Shown: positions 54,535 through 63,425, counted from the first letter of the stretch. The stretch: 64,000 nucleotides of DNA from DYMC01 sp035406705 (GCA_964426675.1 CAYRRM010000003.1:1-64000), one strand, 5' to 3'. Program-made: numbers and translations. Notes: generated by a model from the sequence alone, not told the origin.

Positions 54535-55419
54535 ATGAATCTACAAGGAGCGATAAATATTTTTGGTTTTGGCCCAGCCGCCATTGGAATGGCAATTGTC
54601 ATGGTTTTAGCGTTAATTGGAATGATTGTATGTGCAAAAAAACAGGATGTTACACCAGCTGCAAAACCAGCGGCTATCGCGTGTATGGTAATAATCATAC
54701 TTTGTGCATTTGGTATACTTACTACCACAGGTATGTTTGGTGATGCGGGAACAAAAAAAATTATCCAGAATGAAATGGTTTATCTGAAGGCGTCTGCTTA
54801 TATTCCGGGAAAGTATATTGGCGATAAATTTCCCGGTTCAAAAATTCTTCTCCTTATTGATGAAGAAGCTAATAATACTCGTCAAGCTGATATGATAGCC
54901 GAATTTGAAAGAGGATTGGCCGGCCGTTGTGAAATAATAGGTAAAGAAATTCCTAAACCTATTCCTTTAGAAGAAACTGAAGCAGGACAAAATCCAACTC
55001 CTACTCCTCCACCCCCAGGAAATGAACAAGCCCCAGAAATGGTAATTCCAATCCAGGAAATTATGACTGCAGAATCTGTTATGGCTGCAATTTCAAAGTA
55101 CCCAAATGTAACTATGATTGTAAGTTTTATTGGTTTACCACGAGATTTTAATAACATGGATATATGGTATGAAGAAGATGAAAGTAAGAAAATCAAAGTT
55201 GCTATTGTTGGTGGTGAAATATATCAGCTCGGTCCAGGTATTGCAAGTGGTCAGATTGTAGCAGCAGTTACATATAATCCCAAGGCCAAGTTTGATGAGT
55301 CAAAAGCACCTTCAGATCCTCAAGCCGCATTTGATAAAAGATATATTTTGATAACACCTGAAAACATAGAAAAAATAGCTAGTGAAAATCAGGGGTTATT
55401 TGAAGTCCAAAAAGAATAG
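54535..55419 (+). CDS. membrane-anchored protein with extracytoplasmic Rossmann-like domain, unknown function
   Basis: A 294-residue protein. Two N-terminal hydrophobic segments (IGMAIVMVLALIGMIVC and ACMVIIILCAFGILTT) anchor an outside domain of about 220 residues. The latter has KILLLIDEEANNTRQADMI, a Pro-rich linker (NPTPTPPPPG), a TMIVSFIGLP strand and KVAIVGGEIYQLGPGIASG, reminiscent of periplasmic sugar-binding (type 1) folds but without a recognised family. GGGAGGA 7 bases before the ATG is strong. It may be a sensor or receptor; this is inference. Upstream (54422-54534) is T-rich, non-coding. Confidence 0.6.
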   Translation: MNLQGAINIFGFGPAAIGMAIVMVLALIGMIVCAKKQDVTPAAKPAAIACMVIIILCAFGILTTTGMFGDAGTKKIIQNEMVYLKASAYIPGKYIGDKFPGSKILLLIDEEANNTRQADMIAEFERGLAGRCEIIGKEIPKPIPLEETEAGQNPTPTPPPPGNEQAPEMVIPIQEIMTAESVMAAISKYPNVTMIVSFIGLPRDFNNMDIWYEEDESKKIKVAIVGGEIYQLGPGIASGQIVAAVTYNPKAKFDESKAPSDPQAAFDKRYILITPENIEKIASENQGLFEVQKE

Positions 55420-55484
55420 ATTTCCATCTCTTTTTATAGTGCGGGGAAAACAAAGAGATATCCCATACTATATTTGTCTTGTTG

Positions 55485-56276
55485 ATGAAGATTAAATTCC
55501 AGAAATTTCATGGGGCATCTAACGATTTTGTCATAATAGACGGACACTTTTTAGAAAAAATCACATCAGCAGCAATAAAACGAATCTGTGACAGAAAGAG
55601 AGGTGTCGGAGCAGATGGGCTCATATTTGTTTCAAAGCCGAAAGGGAAAAATGTTATCTTCAAGTTTTTCAATTCAGACGGAAATGAAGCTGATTTTTGT
55701 GGGAATGGTTTGCGTTGTGCTACAATGTTTTGCAAATTAAATTACGGGATAAGCGATGTATTGTTTAAAACAAATTCTGGTATTTGTTCAACTAAATTCG
55801 TTTCCAGGAAAAAAATTCTCGTAGAAGTTCCTGTTAATATCAAAGCTCAAAAAATAAGATTTTCAGGGAAGACTTTGTTCTTTTGTGACACAGGTGTTCC
55901 TCACACTGTAATTATTGTAAAAAATTTGAAAGATATTGACGTAGAAAAAAAAGGAAAAATAATACGATGGCATGATTTTTTTTCACCTGCAGGAACAAAC
56001 GTCGATTTTGTGGAAATAATTTCAGAAAATAAGATTTTTTTAAGAACATATGAAAGAGGTGTTGAAGGAGAAACTGATGCCTGCGGAAGTGGAGCATGTG
56101 CTTCAGCTTTATCACTTGCGATTTTCGCAAATCTGCAATTTCCAATTGATGTTATAACTAAATCTTCAGATACATTGAGAATATATTTACCTGAAGGAAA
56201 GAATAAGGATAATACTGATAAACTTTTCCTTGAAGGTCCTGCAGAGTTTTCATTTAGAGGCGAAGTAGAAATATAA
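55485..56276 (+). CDS. dapF: diaminopimelate epimerase
   Basis: A 263-residue epimerase converting LL- to meso-diaminopimelate. The active-site cysteines lie in FCGNGLRCA and ACGSGACASA; the N-terminal KFQKFHGASNDFVIID and the VDFVEI block match the family. The ATG at 55485 starts the conserved domain at the usual place; two TTG codons precede it. Convergent with mutS, 29 bases apart. Palindrome copy at 56117. Confidence 0.95.
   Translation: MKIKFQKFHGASNDFVIIDGHFLEKITSAAIKRICDRKRGVGADGLIFVSKPKGKNVIFKFFNSDGNEADFCGNGLRCATMFCKLNYGISDVLFKTNSGICSTKFVSRKKILVEVPVNIKAQKIRFSGKTLFFCDTGVPHTVIIVKNLKDIDVEKKGKIIRWHDFFSPAGTNVDFVEIISENKIFLRTYERGVEGETDACGSGACASALSLAIFANLQFPIDVITKSSDTLRIYLPEGKNKDNTDKLFLEGPAEFSFRGEVEI
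56117..56129. repeat. iterated palindrome TGCGA-TTT-TCGCA
   Basis: Copy 12, in dapF just after the second active-site cysteine; read Ala-Ile-Phe-Ala. Confidence 0.9.
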
Positions 56277-56305
56277 ACCTATCGGAAATATTCCATTCTG
56301 AACTG

Positions 56306-58858
56306 TCAAGTTTGATTTTGTCTTATCCAGTCGAATAAGGTAAGTTCTTCTATTTTTGATTGAGAACTTAACTTTCTGGTCTTTGTTCGTATTGCAAGAT
56401 TTGGTTTCCCTTCTCGTCCAAGAGCATTTTGTTCGAGATTTTCAAGTATTTCAAATGCTCTTTCTATTATTTCTTGAGGCAATCCTGCGATTTTCGCAAC
56501 GTGCACGCCATAACTTTTGTCTGCGGTTCCAGGCATAATTTTTCTCAGGAAAATGATTTGCTCTCCATATTCTTTTACTGCAACATTGTAATTTTTTACT
56601 CCTTTACACGTGATGGAAAGTTCTGTTAATTCGTGGAAATGTGTGGCAAAAAGCGTAAGCGGCTTTGCTCGTTTGTTGTCATGCAGGTATTCGGCTACAG
56701 CCCATGCTATACTGATGCCGTCAAAAGTGCTTGTTCCTCTGCCTATTTCATCGAGGATTATGAGACTTTCACTTGTTGCATTATTCAAGATATTGGCGGT
56801 TTCTGTCATTTCTACCATAAACGTACTTTGTCCTCTTGAAATATCATCAGATGCCCCTACACGTGAAAAAATTCTATCCATTATTGCGATTTTCGCAGAT
56901 AAAGCCGGTATAAATGAGCCTATTTGAGCCATAATAGTGAGCAGTGCTACCTGCCTGATATAAGTAGATTTTCCTGCCATATTTGGTCCAGTGATAATAA
57001 TTATTCTGTTATCTTTATCATCGAGATATGAATCATTTGGGACAAAGCGTTCTTTAGTCATTTTGACATCCAGAACTGGATGTCGTCCATCTTTTATTTC
57101 GAGGATTCTTTCTGTTGTTATGATAGGTTTACAGTAATTGTTTTTTATTGCGCATTGTGCGAATGAGGCTATTACGTCTAATTGTGCGATAATTTCTGCG
57201 GCTGACAGTAGTTTATCAATTTGGAAGAGGATTTTTTCTTTAAGTTTTGTGAAGATTTCAATTTCCAGAGATTTTGCCTTTTCTTCTGCTCCGATAATTT
57301 TGTTTTCCATTTCTTTTAATTCAGGTGTTACGAATCTTTCTCCTGTTGCAATAGTTTGTTTTCTGATATAGTCCTGTGGGACCATAGAAAGGTAACTTTT
57401 ACTTATTTCTATATAATAGCCGAAAACGTTGTTAAACTTAATTTTAAGATTTTTTATTCCCGTTCTTTGTTGTTCTTTACTCTGGAGTTCTGCCATCCAA
57501 TTTTTTCCTTCTGTTGATGCCTTTTTGAGTTGGTCAAGTTCATTGGAAAATCCCTCTTTTATGAAGCCGCCATCCGCTATGAGTGCTGGTGGATTTTCAT
57601 TTATGGTTGAGTTTATTTCGTCTACGAGTTCAGGCAACTCCGGTAGTGAATCTCTAAGCTTTACTATCATGACGGCATCATAATATGATAATATTTGTTT
57701 TACGGAAGGAATTATTTCAAGGCTTTGAGCGAGCGCTTTAACATCTCTTGGTGTTGCAGAACCCATATTAATTTTTGCTGATATTCTTTGAATATCTCGT
57801 GAAGCGGATAGGACTTCCTGTAGTTCTGAAAGTCCAACCGGGTCATCTTTTAGGACTTCTACTGCACTAAGCCTTTCCTCTATTTGCTCTTTGCTCCTGA
57901 GGGGTCTAAGTATCCATTCCCTCAATAGTCTTGCTCCCATTGGTGTTACTGTTTTATCTAAAACGCTGAGAAGAGTTGAATTTTTATCTCCGCTGATTGA
58001 TTCGACAAGTTCAAGATTTCTCTGTGTTACCGAGTCAATTATAGCGCAATTGCCTGGTTTATAAACACTGATGCGATGAACGTGTGAAGCATTTTGTCGT
58101 AAATTTTCGCTGATATAGTAGAGGATTGCTCCAGCTGCAGAAATGGCAGCAGTCAGTTCTCTGCATCCAAAACCGTCAAGTGTAGTAGTTTTAAAATGCC
58201 TTTTGAGCAAGTCTTCTGCATTATTGAAATCAAATATCCAATCTTCGAGCTTGGTCCAGAGAATTTTAGAGGAAATTTCCTTGAGTTTTAGTTCTCCTAT
58301 TTTTAATGCCAGTGTTTCAGATATAATGCATTCCGGTGTTTTTAGGCGAAGTAGTTCCATCTGAATATCTTCAAACTTTTCGAGTTCTGTACATCTGAAT
58401 TCGCCTGTACTAATGTCAATTGAGGCGAGTCCAAAAACTTTATTTTCGAATGAGAAAGAAGAGAGGAAATTATTTTGCTCCGGCGATAAAACAGAACCTT
58501 CTATGATAGTACCAGGAGTGATTATCCTGGTTACAGCGCGTTTTACGATCCCCTTTGCCAGACGAGGATCTTCCATCTGTTCAGCTATGGCTACTTTTAC
58601 ACCTGCTTCCAGTAGGCGTGGTAAATAGCTTTCAAGTGCATGATAAGGCACCCCGCACATTGGAACTCCAGCCCGCTTAGTCAATGCAACCTCAAGTAAC
58701 GGCGCAGCCCTGTTAGCATCCTCAAAGAACACTTCATAGAAATCCCCCATTCTGAAAAGGAGAATACAATCTTTTGGTATATCTCGTTTTGCATCGAGAT
58801 ACTGTCTCATCATAGGAGTTAATTTGTTTTCAGGATAGTTTTTGACTGAATTTACCAT
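56306..58858 (-). CDS. mutS: DNA mismatch repair protein MutS
   Basis: An 850-residue full-length MutS. The mismatch-recognition Phe-x-Glu is in RMGDFYEVFFEDA near residue 42; the connector, lever (LREWILRPL) and clamp domains follow; the ATPase has Walker A GPNMAGKST, STFMVEM, LDEIGRGTST and the switch ATHFHEL. It dimerises and recruits MutL at mismatches; mutL is not in this window. Two perfect iterated palindromes at its 3' end encode Ala-Lys-Ile-Ala. Confidence 0.97.
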   Translation of the reverse strand: MVNSVKNYPENKLTPMMRQYLDAKRDIPKDCILLFRMGDFYEVFFEDANRAAPLLEVALTKRAGVPMCGVPYHALESYLPRLLEAGVKVAIAEQMEDPRLAKGIVKRAVTRIITPGTIIEGSVLSPEQNNFLSSFSFENKVFGLASIDISTGEFRCTELEKFEDIQMELLRLKTPECIISETLALKIGELKLKEISSKILWTKLEDWIFDFNNAEDLLKRHFKTTTLDGFGCRELTAAISAAGAILYYISENLRQNASHVHRISVYKPGNCAIIDSVTQRNLELVESISGDKNSTLLSVLDKTVTPMGARLLREWILRPLRSKEQIEERLSAVEVLKDDPVGLSELQEVLSASRDIQRISAKINMGSATPRDVKALAQSLEIIPSVKQILSYYDAVMIVKLRDSLPELPELVDEINSTINENPPALIADGGFIKEGFSNELDQLKKASTEGKNWMAELQSKEQQRTGIKNLKIKFNNVFGYYIEISKSYLSMVPQDYIRKQTIATGERFVTPELKEMENKIIGAEEKAKSLEIEIFTKLKEKILFQIDKLLSAAEIIAQLDVIASFAQCAIKNNYCKPIITTERILEIKDGRHPVLDVKMTKERFVPNDSYLDDKDNRIIIITGPNMAGKSTYIRQVALLTIMAQIGSFIPALSAKIAIMDRIFSRVGASDDISRGQSTFMVEMTETANILNNATSESLIILDEIGRGTSTFDGISIAWAVAEYLHDNKRAKPLTLFATHFHELTELSITCKGVKNYNVAVKEYGEQIIFLRKIMPGTADKSYGVHVAKIAGLPQEIIERAFEILENLEQNALGREGKPNLAIRTKTRKLSSQSKIEELTLFDWIRQNQT
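56486..56498. repeat. iterated palindrome TGCGA-TTT-TCGCA
   Basis: Copy 13, in mutS (minus-strand Ala-Lys-Ile-Ala in HVAKIAGLPQ). Confidence 0.9.
56885..56897. repeat. iterated palindrome TGCGA-TTT-TCGCA
   Basis: Copy 14, in mutS, 399 bases from copy 13 (minus-strand Ala-Lys-Ile-Ala in LSAKIAIMDR). Confidence 0.9.
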
Positions 58859-59051
58859 GCTTTTTTAATTAGAATATATTTAAAAGTTAACAATTATGCT
58901 GAACATCCGCAAAATTATCTTTCTACTATGTTTAAATCAAGTTAGATTCTGTTTAATGTGCTGAAATCAAGCTTATGTAAATAATATTTTCAATTCTGAG
59001 TTAGCTCATTTTTTTTATTGATGGAAATGATTTTCCTTTATTTTTCTTCTT

Positions 59052-59903
59052 TTAAATAAAAATCGTAGCTGATGTCTTATGTCTTCTGTGAGGAGGACGA
59101 GATATAAATATTTTGCCATCATGGCTAATGTTTACCCCTTGCGAAAAAAGAACAATCCTGGCTGCTGAAGCAGATATTGTTTGTGCAATATGCATTCTGT
59201 TCTCATCTTTGCATTCTTTATCTTCAGGTTCTTTAACGACTTCTACAGAATAATCATTACTTACATATAACAATCCCCAACCATCAATTAATTCATCCGG
59301 ATGTATTAAACCCTGTGGTGCAGCAAGATACAAATTATCTGCCACATGTGCTTGCCTTATTCTTTCAAGTCTGCTGCCCTTGTAAATAAAATGTTCTAAT
59401 TTTTCAATTTTTTTTATGCACTTGTGATAATCTTTATTTTTAGAATTCTGGAAATGCCATAACCCATATTCATTAAATAATACTTCTGCATCTTTCAAGT
59501 GCGGTTCTTCTATCTTTATTCTTTCCTCTAATTTTCTTTTTTCTTCCTTGAGACTTACAAGTTCTTTAAGAAGTGCACTTTGTTTTGAAAAATCTGGCCA
59601 ACAATTTTCCCTTTCTTGGCATATCTCAATAAGAGCAACTTTGTAAGGAGCGTAAATTCTTCTTTTCAAGGGGTAAGACCAGAATGCCGCAACGTCGGCC
59701 TGATACTTTATAAACCTCGTCGGAACATTTACGCCAATTCCAGTTGGATTCTGTTTTGCCAGCCACACAAGTATTGCCTGACGTAAATGAAGGTTTTGCT
59801 CTCTCTTTTTCCTGGTGCTACATAATGGTGTTTCACTATCATGAATATAGTTTTCATTGTCTTTTTCATCTTTCCAGCTAAAAAGGTTGTCATTATCTTT
59901 CAT
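59052..59903 (-). CDS. MmcB-like PD-(D/E)XK protein with degenerate catalytic lysine
   Basis: A 283-residue protein resembling MmcB-type DNA-repair endonucleases: TRFIKYQADVAAFWS holds the Asp, VALIEICQERENCWPDF is the family's (V/I)EIK..DF block with Cys instead of Lys, and LYLAAPQGLIHPDELIDGWG is the closing segment. About 60 residues of charged coiled coil and loop are inserted between. The loss of Lys suggests an inactive or altered nuclease. GGAGG is 8 bases before the ATG at 59903; a TTG inside that site is not the start. Divergent from the GH116 gene. Confidence 0.55.
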   Translation of the reverse strand: MKDNDNLFSWKDEKDNENYIHDSETPLCSTRKKREQNLHLRQAILVWLAKQNPTGIGVNVPTRFIKYQADVAAFWSYPLKRRIYAPYKVALIEICQERENCWPDFSKQSALLKELVSLKEEKRKLEERIKIEEPHLKDAEVLFNEYGLWHFQNSKNKDYHKCIKKIEKLEHFIYKGSRLERIRQAHVADNLYLAAPQGLIHPDELIDGWGLLYVSNDYSVEVVKEPEDKECKDENRMHIAQTISASAARIVLFSQGVNISHDGKIFISRPPHRRHKTSATIFI

Positions 59904-60118
59904 TAAAAATTCCTCCAAAGTAATGACTATTATTATTTTAAAACAATCTATACCTGGTCAGAAAAACCCTTATAGATTAAACTTTTTATTAGCCACGAAA
60001 ACAATAGCTTTCTTTAGCTTAAAATCAATTTTTTTTTGATTTTTGACTTGTTTTTATATTTCACAATTATAAAATTAAAAAATATCTGAATAAAAAATAT
60101 TATAAGGAAAATATACTT

Positions 60119-62608
60119 ATGTACACTATCAAGATGAATAGGGAACAAAAACCGAGAAGTGGAATGGCACTTGGCGGAGTTGGGGCTGGTTCCTTTGAAA
60201 TCAGACATGATGGAACTACTCAAAATTGGACTATCTTTAACAACAAACCGCTTGGACTTGGACCTCATTTTACATTTCCAGCGCATTCAATGTTATTTTT
60301 TATCGTAAAGTGGCGTTTTGATGGAGAAGAACCTAGAATGAAACTTCTCCAAATTGAAGAAAGCCATGGGGCCGCTTCACTTGAAAGACATGAAATACAG
60401 TATATTTTTCCATGGCTAACCGGCGTTGATGAAATTAAATATACTGCTTCTTTTCCTTTCGCCAGACTCTATATGCAGGCTAAAGATATGCCTTTCGATG
60501 CTGAAATAGAAGCGTGGAGCCCCTTTATTCCTTTTGACAAAAAAAATTCTTCACTCCCGGGAGCCTTTTTTGATATCAAGATAAAATCAAAAACAAAGAA
60601 AAAATTACATATTACGCTTGCTGCATCTCTCAGAAATGCTGTAGGATATGATTTTCCAGACAGATATTATATTTCGGAATTATGTTCTTACAACAATACG
60701 AGGGGGTTTATGCACGGAGCAGGAAATATTCCAGAAAACCATCCTTCAAATGGCAGTATGGGAATTTTAAGTCTCTCTCCAAAAAGTAAGTGTTATCTCG
60801 GCTGGGAACATCCTCATCCATACTATGAAAAATTTTTGATAGAGGATGAATTCCCTGAAATTAATGATATTGAAGGAAGAAATAAAGTTGACAATGATAC
60901 TGGAAAAAAGAAGATTTATTGCGATAGATGTTGGAGCACAATTGCAACCCAAAAAACTCTAAATAAATCTGAAGTATTCAAGCATTGTTTTATTTTAACA
61001 TGGCATTTTCCAAATAATTATGCTCGTTCAGTAACTGATAAAAAAGGCGAATATCGCATGGCTGAACATATAGAAGGCCACTTTTACTCCAATTTTTTCA
61101 ATAACTCTTTTGACGTAGCAAAATATTTTTGCGAAAATCGCAAAAAACTCGAAGAAAAAAGCCGTGCTTTCCATAAGGCTTTTTACTCTTCTTCTGCTCC
61201 TGAATTTGTTCTGGATCAAGTAAATTCTCATCTGAATACATTTTTTACTTCATCCTGGTTCACTAAAGATGGAAATTTTGGTATAATCGAAGGACTCTCA
61301 CCCACAGATTCATACGCTGGTCTTTCAACTATAGATGTAGCAATGTACGGGGGGATAAGTTATGCGTCATTGTTTCCTGATCTTTCACACAACGTAAATA
61401 GTGCTTATATGAAGTTTCAAAAATCCGACGGTTCCGTTGCACACTCAATACATTGTAACTTTAGAGAAATCCCTGAAACTGAGACTAATACACCGCGTCT
61501 TGACTTACCGGCACAATACGCTTTCATGATTCTCAGAGACGCATTGTGGGCTAATAACCCGGATGAAATTAATAAAGTTTATAACTCTGCAAAAAACGCA
61601 ATCGAATATGTTCTTAAAAAAAGAGATAAAAACAAAGATGGCCTTCCAGATATGGAAGGTATAATGTGTTCTTATGACAATTTTCCAATGTATGGAATAT
61701 CTTCTTTTGTTGCAGGGCAATTTATTGTGGCTTTAAAACTTTTATCAATCGCAGCTAAAAAAATAGCCAAAATTGATGATGAAAAAAAATATTCCGAACT
61801 ATTCAGTAACGGAGTCAAGATATTCGAAGAAAAACTATGGAATGGAAAATACTTTCGATTATGTCATGACCAGGGCTCTGAGAAAGAGGTTATCGACGAA
61901 GGATGTCTTAGTGATCAATTAATCTCCCAGTGGGCTGCTCATCAAATTGCTTTAGGACACATATACGATGAAAAGAAAATAAAATGCGCTCTCAAAAATA
62001 TTATAAAAATGAATTTTAGAGAATGGCAGGGATTGAGAAACTGCCAATGGCCAGAAGACAAATTCATTCATCCTATCGATAAAAATATCTGGGTTGATCA
62101 AGCCAATACCTGTTGGACTGGCGTTGAGCTTGCTTTTGCTGCACTTTTATTGTATGAAAATATGTTCGATGAAGCAATGATGATTATTAAGACACTTGAT
62201 GATAGATATCGCAAAAATGGGATGTATTTTGACCATCAAGAATTTGGTGGGCATTACTTTCGCCCTATGTCATCGTGGTCTATAATAAATGCACTCCTCG
62301 GACTTGGCTATGACGATGAAAATTTAATTTTCTCTCCAAAAATAAAAAGTGAAAATTTTACTCTTTTTTTCGTCGCAAAAGGCTGTTACGGCATATATAC
62401 TATGAAGAAAAAGAATATAGAAATAAAGATTCTCGAAGGAAAATTAAAAGCCAAAAAATTAGCTTTCTTCATAAGTGGAAAAATAAAACATGCAAGTGTT
62501 CTTGTGGATGGAGTAAAATTAGAAAACGTCAATATCAATTCTAATTGTTTATCTATTTCTTTCCCAAAAATTAGAACTTTAAAAAGAATTTCTTTGAATT
62601 TTTCGTAA
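60119..62608 (+). CDS. GH116 family (DUF608) beta-glycosidase
   Basis: An 829-residue protein without an obvious signal peptide. The N-terminus GMALGGVGAGSFEIRHDG is typical of the GH116 N-terminal beta domain (GBA2-like), and the (alpha/alpha)6 domain contains FGIIEGLSP (expected nucleophile Glu) and CSYDNFPMYGISSFVAGQF (expected acid/base Asp), then QDWANTCWTG-like VDQANTCWTGVELAF. It would release glucose, xylose or N-acetylglucosamine from beta-glycosides. AAGGAAA precedes the ATG by 9 bases. A near-palindrome (61046) and a perfect one (61130) lie close together. Confidence 0.8.
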   Translation: MYTIKMNREQKPRSGMALGGVGAGSFEIRHDGTTQNWTIFNNKPLGLGPHFTFPAHSMLFFIVKWRFDGEEPRMKLLQIEESHGAASLERHEIQYIFPWLTGVDEIKYTASFPFARLYMQAKDMPFDAEIEAWSPFIPFDKKNSSLPGAFFDIKIKSKTKKKLHITLAASLRNAVGYDFPDRYYISELCSYNNTRGFMHGAGNIPENHPSNGSMGILSLSPKSKCYLGWEHPHPYYEKFLIEDEFPEINDIEGRNKVDNDTGKKKIYCDRCWSTIATQKTLNKSEVFKHCFILTWHFPNNYARSVTDKKGEYRMAEHIEGHFYSNFFNNSFDVAKYFCENRKKLEEKSRAFHKAFYSSSAPEFVLDQVNSHLNTFFTSSWFTKDGNFGIIEGLSPTDSYAGLSTIDVAMYGGISYASLFPDLSHNVNSAYMKFQKSDGSVAHSIHCNFREIPETETNTPRLDLPAQYAFMILRDALWANNPDEINKVYNSAKNAIEYVLKKRDKNKDGLPDMEGIMCSYDNFPMYGISSFVAGQFIVALKLLSIAAKKIAKIDDEKKYSELFSNGVKIFEEKLWNGKYFRLCHDQGSEKEVIDEGCLSDQLISQWAAHQIALGHIYDEKKIKCALKNIIKMNFREWQGLRNCQWPEDKFIHPIDKNIWVDQANTCWTGVELAFAALLLYENMFDEAMMIIKTLDDRYRKNGMYFDHQEFGGHYFRPMSSWSIINALLGLGYDDENLIFSPKIKSENFTLFFVAKGCYGIYTMKKKNIEIKILEGKLKAKKLAFFISGKIKHASVLVDGVKLENVNINSNCLSISFPKIRTLKRISLNFS
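61046..61058. repeat. one-mismatch palindrome GGCGA-ATA-TCGCA
   Basis: Degenerate copy in the GH116 gene, 84 bases before a perfect one; read GGC-GAA-TAT-CGC. Confidence 0.5.
61130..61142. repeat. iterated palindrome TGCGA-AAA-TCGCA
   Basis: Copy 15, in the GH116 gene; read TGC-GAA-AAT-CGC (Cys-Glu-Asn-Arg). Confidence 0.9.
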
Positions 62609-62634
62609 TTCTGAAAAGCTGTTTTTTTTAGGCT

Positions 62635-62670
62635 AAACTTTACTGACTGTGAGTAAGTTTTTCTAATTTT
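62635..62670 (+). terminator. possible intrinsic terminator after the GH116 gene
   Basis: AAACTT(T)ACT (62635-62644) pairs with AGTAAGTTT (62652-62660) around a 7-base loop, with one bulged T, and is followed by TT-C-T-AA then a T tract. It lies 26 bases after the GH116 stop. Low GC makes it weak. Confidence 0.35.
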
Positions 62671-62673
62671 TTA

Positions 62674-63252
62674 TTAGATAGCGCCTTTATTTTTCTTTTC
62701 TTTTTCCTTATCTTCTTCTTTATTTATCATTTTCTCGATTCTTTCTTCAATTTTTGCATCAAGATTTTTTTCTGTTTCCTCAATTTGACTTTTAAGATTC
62801 TGGAGATTTTTTTCCATCTCTTCAATTCGTTCTTTTCCCTGTTGAATGCGTCTTAGGAATTGCTCTTTGATTTTTTCTTTTAATGCATTTTTATCTTCTT
62901 CTGAGCCAGTTTCTTTGTATTTTGCAACGAGATTGTCTATCTCTGCTTTTTCCGCTTTGAATTTTTCAATCATTTTAGATGCAATTTCTTTTATTTTTTC
63001 TCTAAATTCTTCAGGATTTTCTTCTCTTAATTTTTTAAGTTCCTCATATTTTTCAGGATCTGTTTTTTTCAATCTTTCGATTAGTCCAAATTCCTGATGG
63101 AAATTTCGTTTTGCTAAACCTTTTTGTTTTGGGGCATTTTCAGGATGAGGTGGTGGTTGTTCAGTGTTCTTTCCTGCAGCAAAAGGGTCATCATTTCCAG
63201 ATAATATTATGGCTGTAAACCCTAAAAGTGCCATACAAATTACTTTTTTCAT
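62674..63252 (-). CDS. secreted highly charged helical protein, unknown function
   Basis: A 192-residue protein with a signal peptide (VICMALLGFTAIILSG), a Pro-rich stretch (NTEQPPPHPENAPK), then about 140 residues of continuous charged helix (LKKTDPEKYEELKKLREENP...) that would form a coiled coil. It resembles periplasmic chaperone-like helical proteins only in composition. It is divergent from the GspG-like pseudopilin gene and comparable in style to the secreted helical protein within the pseudopilin operon. Confidence 0.55.
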   Translation of the reverse strand: MKKVICMALLGFTAIILSGNDDPFAAGKNTEQPPPHPENAPKQKGLAKRNFHQEFGLIERLKKTDPEKYEELKKLREENPEEFREKIKEIASKMIEKFKAEKAEIDNLVAKYKETGSEEDKNALKEKIKEQFLRRIQQGKERIEEMEKNLQNLKSQIEETEKNLDAKIEERIEKMINKEEDKEKEKKNKGAI

Positions 63253-63360
63253 TGTAGTTTCTCCTTAATTTTATGATTTTTTTTCTATAAATCAAACGAT
63301 TATCTTTCTTATTTTATTTTATATCTCTTTTATTTTATTTCTTCAAATTAATTTTTTTTC

Positions 63361-63389
63361 TTGCTTTTCGGCACATTTAATGCTATAAT
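63361..63389 (+). promoter_or_regulatory. sigma-70 promoter with extended -10 before the GspG-like gene
   Basis: TTGCTT (63361-63366), 17-base spacer, TATAAT (63384-63389) preceded by TGC, giving an extended -10 element. Start point near 63396, 30 bases before the ATG. Confidence 0.6.
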
Positions 63390-63425
63390 TAAGTTGTTTT
63401 ATAAAAATTAGAGACTTTTTTGCTT

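Noticed and set aside
60021..60043. AAAATCAA/TTGATTTT hairpin as a terminator between the MmcB-like and GH116 genes
   Set aside because: It lies between the 5' ends of divergent genes, where no terminator is needed, and consists only of A/T runs apart from two pairs.
6122..61142. Palindromes read as LexA/SOS boxes or other promoter operators
   Set aside because: All 15 perfect copies lie inside coding sequence, at no fixed distance from starts, in housekeeping genes of diverse function; that distribution does not fit a classical operator.
6122..61142. Palindromes as hairpin terminators or attenuators
   Set aside because: Five-base arms with a 3-base loop and no following T run; placed within genes.
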